Of a stretch of DNA of 59,862 bases, positions 46,619-54,449 are shown piece by piece (position 1 is the stretch's first letter; the number at the start of each line of letters is the position of its first letter). The stretch covers positions 1-59,862 of the forward strand of contig WRLF01000018.1 in NCBI GenBank assembly GCA_009777735.1, given 5' to 3'. Source of the stretch: Treponema sp. GTDB lineage: Bacteria; Spirochaetota; Spirochaetia; Treponematales; Breznakiellaceae. The translations under genes were made by a program, and so were the position numbers. The notes beneath the pieces were generated by a model. It saw nothing but the letters and a program-made list of their open reading frames with translations. It was not told the DNA's origin and ran no database searches.

Positions 46619-46936
46619 ATGGAACGTTTTGCGTGGAAAGCAAGGTTACTTCCCGGTGCAAAGGCAGAGTACATCCGCCGGCATGACGAGATTTGGCCTG
46701 AAATGACCGAATTACTCAACAGCGCGGGAATTCACAATTATTCAATCTGGATAACGGGAGATGAAATTTTCGGATGTTATGAATCGGAAAAAGGGAATGA
46801 TCATGCCTCGTCAATCCAGGCAGCAAGCCCTGTCGTTGATCGGTGGAATGAATACATGAAGGATGTCATGGTTATGGAAAAAGATCCACAAACCGGAACC
46901 CACTATAGGCTGGAACAAGTATTCTATCACCCATGA
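46619..46936 (+). CDS. rhaM: L-rhamnose mutarotase
   Basis: ATG 46619 behind AGAGG gives 105 residues, the normal RhaM length (a GTG at 46613 is less likely). ERFAWKARLLPGAKAEYIRRHDEIWPEM and NYSIWI are RhaM signatures, with the conserved His/Tyr pair. It interconverts the anomers of rhamnose for the isomerase. It overlaps the aldolase start (ATGA). Confidence 0.9.
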   Translation: MERFAWKARLLPGAKAEYIRRHDEIWPEMTELLNSAGIHNYSIWITGDEIFGCYESEKGNDHASSIQAASPVVDRWNEYMKDVMVMEKDPQTGTHYRLEQVFYHP

Positions 46937-48066
46937 GTTTGGAATCTCTGACCAGCATCTCCCGTTTTTACGGCAGTAATCCCGATTATGTTCTCGCCGG
47001 CGGCGGAAATACCTCGTGGAAAGACGGGGATACCCTGTATGTTAAAGGATCGGGAATGCCCCTTGCCGGTGTCACTCCCGATTCCTTTGTCAAAATGGAT
47101 CGCAAAGCCTTGGCGCGAATATGGGAAAAACAATATCCCGAGTCAAACGATGAACGGGAAAGCGCGGTGCTGGCAGACATGATGACTGCCAGAATGGCAG
47201 GCGAGGAACAGAAACGTCCCAGTGTCGAAGCCTTGCTGCATAACCTTCTTCCCTTTGCTTATGTAGTGCACCTCCACCCCGCACTGGTAAACGGGCTTAC
47301 CTGCTCGCAGCGGGGTGAATCGGCGATGAAGGAAATTTTTGGCATTGAAGCTGTCTGGATACCATCTTCAAATCCAGGTTACATCCTTGCAAAGACAGTA
47401 AAAACAGAGATGGAAACCTACAGCGCCCGCTACGGAAAACCTCCTGCAATAATTTTCATGCAGAACCACGGGGTATTTGCCGGTGATTCAAGCGTTGAGG
47501 GTGTCAAACAGTTATACGATTTTATCATGCGGAAAATCGGATCTCTTGTACAAAGGGAGCCTTGTTTTACCGATGAACAACGAACATTAAGCGATTGTGC
47601 ATCTGTCGGCGGAGTTGGTAAAACACTGGCGGAACTTGCCAAAGGCGTTGCTGTATTCATGCAATGCAAAGAAGTTGCTGCACTCGTAAAAGACCGTGGT
47701 TCTTTTGCCCCCGTTACATCGGCTTTTTCTCCGGATCACATTGTATATGCCGGAAGTGATCCGCTTTTTATCGGGACAGATACAGAAGCCGGCATTAATG
47801 AAGCTATGATTCAAAAAGCGTGGAGCAGCCATGTGCAAAAAAACGGCAGAAACCCCAAAATAATTGCCGTTCAGGGAACGGGGGTTTTTGGCGCAGGTGT
47901 AAACGAAAAAGCCGCAAACTTTGCTCTGGATCTGTTCAAAGACACGATCAGGGTTTCGGTGTATGCGGAATGTTTTGGCGGGCCGTTGTTTATGACACAG
48001 GATAAAATCGATTTTATCAATAACTGGGAAGTTGAACGCTTTCGCACCAGCATTTCTGCCAAATAG
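46933..48066 (+). CDS. Class II aldolase, probable L-rhamnulose-1-phosphate aldolase
   Basis: The 377-residue class II aldolase/adducin-fold protein has GGGNTSWKDG, a zinc pair in VVHLHP, and a third histidine in FMQNHGVFAG. It is larger than E. coli RhaD (274) and resembles the aldolase half of bifunctional RhaE/RhaEW proteins. Set between rhaM and rhaA it should cleave rhamnulose-1-phosphate into dihydroxyacetone phosphate and lactaldehyde. A rhamnulokinase is not in the window. The dehydrogenase half of RhaEW may be the separate SDR gene at 49364. Confidence 0.82.
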   Translation: MSLESLTSISRFYGSNPDYVLAGGGNTSWKDGDTLYVKGSGMPLAGVTPDSFVKMDRKALARIWEKQYPESNDERESAVLADMMTARMAGEEQKRPSVEALLHNLLPFAYVVHLHPALVNGLTCSQRGESAMKEIFGIEAVWIPSSNPGYILAKTVKTEMETYSARYGKPPAIIFMQNHGVFAGDSSVEGVKQLYDFIMRKIGSLVQREPCFTDEQRTLSDCASVGGVGKTLAELAKGVAVFMQCKEVAALVKDRGSFAPVTSAFSPDHIVYAGSDPLFIGTDTEAGINEAMIQKAWSSHVQKNGRNPKIIAVQGTGVFGAGVNEKAANFALDLFKDTIRVSVYAECFGGPLFMTQDKIDFINNWEVERFRTSISAK

Positions 48067-48074
48067 GAGAAAAT

Positions 48075-49367
48075 ATGTATACTTATCAAAACCCCGAAAC
48101 TATAGAAAAAACATACAGCCTGGCAAAAGGATTGTATGCCGCTTATGGCATCAATACCGATAAAGTTATCCGGTTTGCGGCGGATATTCCTGTTTCAATT
48201 CACTGTTGGCAGGGAGATGATGTAACCGGATTTGAAGGGGCCTCAGAACTTTCCGGCGGCGGCATAATCGCGACAGGGAATTATCCCGGCAGGGCGAGGA
48301 ACGGGGATGAACTGCGTGCCGATGCCGAATTTGCCTTTTCCCTCATCCCCGGAAAAAAACGGTTTAACCTTCATTCAATGTATGCGGAAACCACGGGACT
48401 CCGGTCCAGCGGTAAAAAAGTGCCGCGTGACGAGCTTGATCCGGAACACTTTAAAAACTGGATGGCCTGGTCAAAGAAAAAGAAAATTCCTCTGGACTTT
48501 AACCCCAGCCTTTTTGCCCATCCAATGGCGGATTCCGGTTTTACCCTTTCAAGCGCGAATCCCAAAATCCGTGATTTTTGGATCCGCCACTGTAAAGCTT
48601 CCCGAAATATTGCCGCAGCTTTCGGCGCTAACCAGGGATCTCCATCGGTCGTTAATACGTGGATACCTGACGGTTCCAAAGACCTGCCGGCGGATCGCCT
48701 TTCTCCCCGTCTTAGATTGCGGGATTCGCTGGACGCGATCTTTGATGTCAAACTGGATGCAAAAATTATTACCGATGCGGTTGAATCAAAACTGTTTGGC
48801 ATTGGCAGCGAATCCTACGTTGTCGGTTCCCATGAATTTTATCTGGGGTATGCTGCGTCTAAGCAAATACGCCTCTGCCTTGACACAGGGCATTTTCACC
48901 CAACGGAAACCATCGCCGATAAAATTTCTTCAACCTTGCTTTTCGTGCCGGGCCTTCTTATCCATTTCAGCAGGGGGGTCCGCTGGGATTCCGACCATGT
49001 TGTCACCTACTCGGACGATCTGCGTGATGTCTGCCGCGAGATAGTCCGGCAAAAATGTCTTGACCGTATCGACTTTGCCCTCGATTTTTTTGACGCATCG
49101 ATCAACCGCATTGCCGCCTGGGTCATTGGCAGCCGCAGCATGCGGAAAGGGCTTTTGGAAGCCATGCTTGAACCGGTCAAACTGCTTACTGATGCCGAAA
49201 AAGCAGGCAGAAACCACGAGCGCCTTGCCCTCATGGAAGAATTCAAAACCCTGCCTTTTAACGCTGTCTGGGACAAACTGTGTCTGGAAGCAAATGTTCC
49301 TGTTGGTACAGGCTGGCTGGACAATGTAGCAGAATACGAGAAACGGGTACTGTGTAACCGGATTTAA
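48075..49367 (+). CDS. rhaA: L-rhamnose isomerase
   Basis: The 430-residue enzyme is very close to the E. coli type: IPVSIHCWQGDDVTGFE, GNYPGRARN, FKNWMAWSKKK, VESKLFGIGSESY, CLDTGHFHPTE and ALDFFDASINRIAAWVIG. It converts rhamnose to rhamnulose with Mn2+/Zn2+ sites in the barrel. GGAGAAAAT lies before the ATG. Its TAA shares the four bases TTAA with the stop of the opposing SDR gene. Confidence 0.96.
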   Translation: MYTYQNPETIEKTYSLAKGLYAAYGINTDKVIRFAADIPVSIHCWQGDDVTGFEGASELSGGGIIATGNYPGRARNGDELRADAEFAFSLIPGKKRFNLHSMYAETTGLRSSGKKVPRDELDPEHFKNWMAWSKKKKIPLDFNPSLFAHPMADSGFTLSSANPKIRDFWIRHCKASRNIAAAFGANQGSPSVVNTWIPDGSKDLPADRLSPRLRLRDSLDAIFDVKLDAKIITDAVESKLFGIGSESYVVGSHEFYLGYAASKQIRLCLDTGHFHPTETIADKISSTLLFVPGLLIHFSRGVRWDSDHVVTYSDDLRDVCREIVRQKCLDRIDFALDFFDASINRIAAWVIGSRSMRKGLLEAMLEPVKLLTDAEKAGRNHERLALMEEFKTLPFNAVWDKLCLEANVPVGTGWLDNVAEYEKRVLCNRI

Positions 49368-50578
49368 TGCAGCATTACCTGGCCGCCGGTAACAGGTATC
49401 GCCTGGCCGGTTTCGTATTCCTGTTCTACGGCATAGAAAATTGCCCGCACCAGATCCTTGCCGGTGCAGCCCCGTTTCATGGGAACTTTTGACTCGTAAA
49501 ATTCACGGACATCGGCAATGGTTTTTGCGCCGGGAACTTTGCCGGTTTGCAGGTACTGAATAAAAAGGCCTTTTTCTGGATGCGACCACAGGGGACCATC
49601 GAGAAAATTTCCCGGGCAAATGGCATTTACTTTAATGTTGTATTCAATCAATTCCATGGCGAAGCTGGCAACAAGACCGAGACCTCCGAATTTACCGCCG
49701 GCATAAGCGCCGTTTTTGTTTGACCCTTCCAGTCCGGATTTTGAATTGATCTGAATGATGTCGGTTTTCCAGCGGGGTGCGGTATGATGTTGGGTTTTCA
49801 AAAGCCTTCCGGCAAATTTTGATACAACAAAAAAACCAGTATAGTTAATGTCAGTAACAAATTTAAAATCCGCAAGCTCCTGCTCCAGCACGCTGCCAGC
49901 TTTGAGCACCCCGGCATTGCTGATACACAGATCAAGCCCTCCGGCATTTTCCGCAATCATGTTGAACATGGTTTCCACCGAAGCTTCATCAGCGACATTA
50001 ACCTGCACGGCCAGCGCCGCTGTCCGTTGTTCCGCCGCATTGATTTTTTCCGCCAGCGCTTGCGCGCCTTCAAGATTTAAGTCTGCAATAAACACAAGCG
50101 CTCCTGCGGCGGCAAGATTCCTGACTATTTCCTCGCCAATGCCCTGCGCTCCGCCGGTTACCACTGCTATACGGTTTTGTACCACAGAAGAACGATCTGC
50201 CGGAAGAATTAATTTACCGATTTCGGCAACACATTCAACCCTTGGCGCTGCATCCCTTTGTGCAAGCCTATCCCGAGCTGAATCAAGATCGCTGCCTGTC
50301 CAGTACAGATCGAATGTATCATTGACAGATACAGCAATACAGGATGGCAGCAGAACTTCCTTTTCGCCCGCAGTAACAGTTTTGTTATTTTCTCTCCATG
50401 CAGTATACGCTTCGCCAATCATGAGCGCGATTGTTTCCGGCGTATCCTGTGGAGATGTTTTCACCGGCATTGCCGCATCAGGTGTTTTTCCATTTGCTTC
50501 AACAACTACTGTCTGCGGCTTACCCGTTACATTTATGAGCAACCCGCGAGTCACAGCCGCAATGTATCCCTTATTCAT
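49364..50578 (-). CDS. Short-chain dehydrogenase with N-terminal extension (RhaW-like candidate)
   Basis: A 404-residue protein in which residues about 140-404 form an SDR domain: VVTGGAQGIGEEIVR binds NAD(P), ISNAGVLKAG, QINSKSG with the catalytic serine region, YAGGKFG (Tyr-x-x-x-Lys) and VNAICPGN. The first 130 residues have no clear family match and resemble the linker part of bifunctional RhaEW proteins. Facing rhaA, it could oxidise or reduce lactaldehyde, or act on a sugar alcohol. The ribosome site is GGAGG. Confidence 0.78.
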   Translation of the reverse strand: MNKGYIAAVTRGLLINVTGKPQTVVVEANGKTPDAAMPVKTSPQDTPETIALMIGEAYTAWRENNKTVTAGEKEVLLPSCIAVSVNDTFDLYWTGSDLDSARDRLAQRDAAPRVECVAEIGKLILPADRSSVVQNRIAVVTGGAQGIGEEIVRNLAAAGALVFIADLNLEGAQALAEKINAAEQRTAALAVQVNVADEASVETMFNMIAENAGGLDLCISNAGVLKAGSVLEQELADFKFVTDINYTGFFVVSKFAGRLLKTQHHTAPRWKTDIIQINSKSGLEGSNKNGAYAGGKFGGLGLVASFAMELIEYNIKVNAICPGNFLDGPLWSHPEKGLFIQYLQTGKVPGAKTIADVREFYESKVPMKRGCTGKDLVRAIFYAVEQEYETGQAIPVTGGQVMLH

Positions 50579-50604
50579 CTTTGTGCCTCCGTGCCTCTGT
50601 GAGA

Positions 50605-51936
50605 TTATTCTTCAAAAAAAAATTCTGGTTTATTTACAAGTTCCGCAGCAGATTCATCAGGGTGGAACAGATCAAGTTTTTTTCCGGCGGCAGCATAAGC
50701 GGCAAGACGCTGCTGCAGATCCATTCCGGCAAGAGGATTTTCCTTTGAGAACAGGCCGAAACGGGTGTCAACCGATGCAAGCCGCTCGTGGGCAATCAAT
50801 GCCCAGGTGGTGTCCAGCAGATGGCGGAATTCATCGCGTAAAACTTCCGGGCAATTGAATGACTGGCGGGAACTGTTAATGTCCACGCCGGATATTTCCA
50901 TAAAGCCCCATTGTGCACACAATTGCTGTACCCGGCGAAGCTGGTCTATGGTATTCCGGGGCGGCATATACGTAACTGCCCTGAAACCCAGCCGGGACAA
51001 TTCTGTAAAAAGTTCTTCAATAAAATCATCTTCGAACTTTTCAGCTTTTTTATCACCGGTTGGCGATTCCCCCACATCACCAAGGTAGGCGTAACCGGAA
51101 ATCGCGCCAATTGATTCGGCAAAGGCCGTTACTTGTTCTGCGGGGATACATTCGTGTTCATCAGGCTGGATGTACACACGGGGAAGAAATTCCGATTTTA
51201 ATACACCTAACATATCGTACAGATAATGAGGGTTGAGCGGGTCTGCAAGCAGTGCGGCTATTTTTGGCGATACTGTTATGCCCAGTTTTTTTTCAAGCCC
51301 TCCGGTAATTTTCGGACCTTTGCCGTATTTCAGAATAAACTTTTCCGCCAGGGCTGCAAGCAAGTGCCGCTCAGTGATACCGCCGCCTTCGGCATATTTC
51401 GAAACAGCAAGAATGTCCCGGTCAAAATCAATTTCAGCTAAACCCGCTTCCTTCAACATAGTGTTAACGGTAATGCTCATAGCTCTGGTTCGCTGCAATC
51501 GCTGCTCCCGGACTGGCGCTAGAAATTCCATTGCCCGGGGAATCGCCGCCCTGGGAATCCCCTGTACCGTCATGTAGGCATAACCTTCAGAATCGGGGTT
51601 GTTGATTTTCCGCGCGGCAAACGGGCCTTTGAAGCTCACCCGCATTTCAAAGCCCACACAGCCGCCAATGCCCAGAATGGCGCAGGCTTCAAGCATTTCG
51701 TTTGCTGCGCCTATGGAATCATGATCAACGGAACCGGCGGCACAGAGACCGGCATCCCGCGCCCGCAATGCTGCCATGGCAGGTGTGTACGGGCTGAAAC
51801 TGTAAATTGTGTGGATGTGGTTGTTGATTTCGCCTGAGCCATGTGCTGGTTTTTTGTTATCAGTTGCCCAGTTTTTCAAAGCTTCGAGTCGGCTGGCGGG
51901 GGTAAGGCTGGGATCGTTGATGGGTACAGGGGTCAT
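50605..51936 (-). CDS. PHP-domain metal-dependent phosphoesterase
   Basis: The 443-residue protein has PHP signatures NNHIHTIYSFSPYTP, GSVDHDSIGAANEM and later EISGVDINSSRQSF, with His/Asp metal ligands. The middle region (about 150-260) is an insertion. PHP enzymes hydrolyse phosphoesters (histidinol phosphate, DNA ends, nucleotides); the substrate is not clear. It overlaps the upstream DUF3791 gene (ATGA), tying it to the DUF3791-DUF3990 triad. Confidence 0.82.
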   Translation of the reverse strand: MTPVPINDPSLTPASRLEALKNWATDNKKPAHGSGEINNHIHTIYSFSPYTPAMAALRARDAGLCAAGSVDHDSIGAANEMLEACAILGIGGCVGFEMRVSFKGPFAARKINNPDSEGYAYMTVQGIPRAAIPRAMEFLAPVREQRLQRTRAMSITVNTMLKEAGLAEIDFDRDILAVSKYAEGGGITERHLLAALAEKFILKYGKGPKITGGLEKKLGITVSPKIAALLADPLNPHYLYDMLGVLKSEFLPRVYIQPDEHECIPAEQVTAFAESIGAISGYAYLGDVGESPTGDKKAEKFEDDFIEELFTELSRLGFRAVTYMPPRNTIDQLRRVQQLCAQWGFMEISGVDINSSRQSFNCPEVLRDEFRHLLDTTWALIAHERLASVDTRFGLFSKENPLAGMDLQQRLAAYAAAGKKLDLFHPDESAAELVNKPEFFFEE

Positions 51937-52139
51937 TGGATTTTCTCGCTTGCTATTTCTTCTGCAAGGTATGAATCACTGCGGCAATGCATATCGGATA
52001 TTCCTTCACGCATTTCTTCGTAAACCCCGGATTTATAAAAAATGCCAAGCGCCTGTCTAAGAGTAATGCCTTTTAAGACAGCCAATGCCTCAATCACAGA
52101 ATCGTATTTTAATTGCAAAATAGTATTGTCTGCTTTCAT
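51933..52139 (-). CDS. DUF3791-family small protein (second copy)
   Basis: The 68-residue protein has the DUF3791 pattern: DSVIEALAVLKGITLRQALGIFYKSGVYEEMREGISDM in segments, with helix-helix-helix layout. It overlaps the DUF3990 gene before it and the PHP gene after it by 4 bases each. It resembles the first DUF3791 at 52609 in layout but not in close sequence. Such proteins accompany DUF3990 proteins and are plausible antitoxins or adaptors. Confidence 0.72.
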   Translation of the reverse strand: MKADNTILQLKYDSVIEALAVLKGITLRQALGIFYKSGVYEEMREGISDMHCRSDSYLAEEIASEKIQ

Positions 52140-52612
52140 AGGGTAATACTTTCTTTGAATAAAAGATATTCATCTATGACATGCTGGGTTTTAAAACAGT
52201 ATTGAATATTCGGTTTTTCATACCGCAAACGCTTTATCGCTTCTGCTTTGTCAATATATCCCTTTAAATAAATTGTTAAAGTATTAAACACATCATCATT
52301 GGCAATACCGCCTATGACAAGATCGTAGTTTCCCGCTGATCCGCCCTGTCTGCATGAAATAATATAATCAAGCCATTCTGTTGAATATGTCTTAAAATCA
52401 AGAACAGATATATTTTCTAAAATTTCATTTTCATTAATTTCATAGACAGAAACTACGGCGAGGCTATGCCTTCGCCTGAAACGCTCGCTCCATTTTTCTG
52501 CCTGGGTTTGAATGGTGGTTGTGTAAAAACCTTTTCCAAAATCGGTTGTTTCACGGGCAAAAGAAAGATTGGGAGCCGGAATCGCCGAATGGGAGCCATG
52601 ATAAAGGATCAC
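52136..52612 (-). CDS. DUF3990-family protein, ADP-ribosyltransferase-like
   Basis: The 158-residue protein begins MILYHGSHSAI and continues DFGKGFYTTTIQTQAEKW, giving the H and Y positions of an ADP-ribosyltransferase-like fold. IQYCFKTQHVIDEYLLF near the end holds the third motif. DUF3990 proteins occur with DUF3791 genes and are thought to be toxin-like transferases (family knowledge, not proven here). It overlaps both neighbours by 4 bases. Confidence 0.8.
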   Translation of the reverse strand: MILYHGSHSAIPAPNLSFARETTDFGKGFYTTTIQTQAEKWSERFRRRHSLAVVSVYEINENEILENISVLDFKTYSTEWLDYIISCRQGGSAGNYDLVIGGIANDDVFNTLTIYLKGYIDKAEAIKRLRYEKPNIQYCFKTQHVIDEYLLFKESITL

Positions 52613-52827
52613 GATATAACACCTTTTTCCTGCATAACATCAACTATATCATCAACTATATATTCTTTTCCCTGGGTATGGAGAGCCGGATAGCACGGGA
52701 TTATATAGTCATCCAATATTTCACTTTTTTCTGTCAGCAGTTTGTATACTACGTTACCGGTCAGCCCCAATTTTACTGCGACATTTTCTATACAAAATAT
52801 TGAAAATTCCAACTCCTTGGCATTCAT
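52609..52827 (-). CDS. DUF3791-family small protein (first copy)
   Basis: The 72-residue protein reads SIFCIENVAVKLGLTGNVVYKLLTEKSEILDDYIIPCYPALHTQGKEYIVDDI in pieces, a DUF3791 pattern. It is the first gene of the overlapping group. No ribosome site precedes the ATG, but a promoter at 52836-52863 places the transcript start close to it. Confidence 0.75.
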   Translation of the reverse strand: MNAKELEFSIFCIENVAVKLGLTGNVVYKLLTEKSEILDDYIIPCYPALHTQGKEYIVDDIVDVMQEKGVIS

Positions 52828-52835
52828 TAAGGTTA

Positions 52836-52863
52836 GTATTACATACTATCGGGAAAAGTTCAA
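52836..52863 (-). promoter_or_regulatory. Promoter of the DUF3791-DUF3990 operon
   Basis: On the minus strand TTGAAC (52863-52858), 16 bp, TAATAC (52841-52836). The -10 ends 8 nt before the first ATG, so the leader is about one or two bases or none. Confidence 0.5.
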
Positions 52864-52888
52864 TGAATAGTGCAGGTTATACCGACCA

Positions 52889-54193
52889 CTACATTGAAGC
52901 TGCACCGTCAGACTCCGTACCTGCGTTCCGCTTAAATTCCGCAAGCCATATTGTTCTGGCCCCTTCCAGCCGTGACTGTTCTGCGGCAAATGCCATGTAA
53001 TGGCTTTCAAAAGAATTGCGAATCATGTTTCTGCCTTTTCCGATGGGGTTCTGTGAACCTGAGCCGTCTCTTACCATACATGCAAAGTCGGTTATTAAGT
53101 GCCTGTCTCCGCCGGAATGACCTCCTGCTGTTTTTCCCGGTTCAATAAGCTCGGTATTTCCTGTGGTAAATTCTTTTAATTGGATGGTATTTTCTTCCAT
53201 GTCGCCGCATATTTCTCCGGCTGTTCCAAAAAGCTTGATGGAACGGTGTATTTCTGCTGAAAAAGCCGACATGGTAAAGTTAGCCATTACTCCATTGGCA
53301 AAACGCATGGACACAGTTTGGTGATCCACCACATCATTGTCGCAATGAAAAACGCATCTTCCATAGGCCCCGGTTTCAAGTGCTGCCAGACGTCCTTCCA
53401 TGGACAGATCGGTTGTGATAACATTGACCGGCCAGCCGATGTTCGCGCACAGATAAATTTTGGGCGCATAGTACGGACATTCAATCATATTCGGGCATCC
53501 TTCAAGGCAGCGTTTGGGCGCATCAGCCGGGGCGTTTTCTTTTTTGAAATAGTACAGGCCGCCATTGGAAGACAGCGATTCACAGGGAGATCCGGCAAGC
53601 CAGTACAGTATATCCATGTCGTGGCAGCTTTTTGCTAAAATCATTGGCGAAGATTCTGCGCTATTGCGCCAGTTACCCCGGACAAAACTGTGGGAATGGT
53701 GGATATGCCCGACATGCTCAATAAGGTCTATGCCTATCAGTTTCCCGATTTTTCCGGATTGCAGGAGCTCCTGTATTTTGGAGAAAAATGCGGTGTATTT
53801 TAAAACATGGGCAATCATAAACACTTTATCATAACCTGCCGAAGCTCTTTCGATTGCGCGGCATTCAGCCAGCGAGGGAACAATGGGTTTCTCGCAGAGT
53901 ATGTGGAGCTTGCGCTCCATTGCCGCCATTATCGGCTCCAGGTGCATTTTGTCCTGGGTAGCGATCATTACAGCGTCCAACTGGGGAGGCAGGCGTTCGA
54001 ATGCTTCTTCCCAGGTCGTAAAAATAAATTCCGTAGGAATGCGATGCTCATCACGGATTTTTTCCCGTCTTGCCGTGTTTGGTTCAGCGACTGCGGCGAT
54101 TTTAAGCATGGAAGGGTTCTGGCGTGCAAATTCAGCATAGACATGAGTTCCGCGGTTGCCCGCTCCCAAAAGCAGCGAATATATTGGTTCCAT
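52889..54193 (-). CDS. Gfo/Idh/MocA-family oxidoreductase
   Basis: ATG 54193 (M of MEPIYSLLLGAGNRG) gives 434 residues; the frame is open further upstream but that part is not protein-like. GAGNRGTHVY is the dinucleotide loop, HILCEKPI the catalytic EKP motif and DLIEHVGHIHHSH likely metal or substrate contacts. The family oxidises or reduces sugars and inositols. A Cys-rich insert (CLEGCPNMIECPYYAP) is unusual and could bind a metal. No ribosome site is seen; TATACT (54205-54200) is exactly 6 nt before the ATG. Confidence 0.88.
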   Translation of the reverse strand: MEPIYSLLLGAGNRGTHVYAEFARQNPSMLKIAAVAEPNTARREKIRDEHRIPTEFIFTTWEEAFERLPPQLDAVMIATQDKMHLEPIMAAMERKLHILCEKPIVPSLAECRAIERASAGYDKVFMIAHVLKYTAFFSKIQELLQSGKIGKLIGIDLIEHVGHIHHSHSFVRGNWRNSAESSPMILAKSCHDMDILYWLAGSPCESLSSNGGLYYFKKENAPADAPKRCLEGCPNMIECPYYAPKIYLCANIGWPVNVITTDLSMEGRLAALETGAYGRCVFHCDNDVVDHQTVSMRFANGVMANFTMSAFSAEIHRSIKLFGTAGEICGDMEENTIQLKEFTTGNTELIEPGKTAGGHSGGDRHLITDFACMVRDGSGSQNPIGKGRNMIRNSFESHYMAFAAEQSRLEGARTIWLAEFKRNAGTESDGAASM

Positions 54194-54199
54194 ATTAGC

Positions 54200-54227
54200 A
54201 GTATAAATAAAACAGATGGATTTGCAA
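54200..54227 (-). promoter_or_regulatory. Promoter of the Gfo/Idh/MocA gene
   Basis: On the minus strand TTGCAA (54227-54222), 16 bp, TATACT (54205-54200), 6 nt before the start codon. This gives a leaderless transcript. Confidence 0.5.
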
Positions 54228-54449
54228 TAAGCATAAAAGCCATTTTCGTTTAAATTGACGGATACAATATATAAAAGAAATGTAGGAGTAAATTTAAAAA
54301 AAATGCCTTCCAAAAACGCCTGAAATTGGGTATAGTATGAATAAGGAGAGGCGGAATAACAGCCTTACTTGAACCCCACGACCTGAAAATTACCGTTTGG
54401 TATAGATAACGGAGAACAATAAATTCTGAAAAAAATTTTGGAGGACATT

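Noticed and set aside
49848..50858. 336-codon plus-strand frame
   Set aside because: It is antisense to the SDR and PHP genes and spans the gap between them; no ribosome site or recognisable domain.
54200..54313. Upstream extension of the Gfo/Idh/MocA frame to 54313
   Set aside because: The extra 40 residues are unrelated to the family; the dinucleotide fold begins right after ATG 54193.
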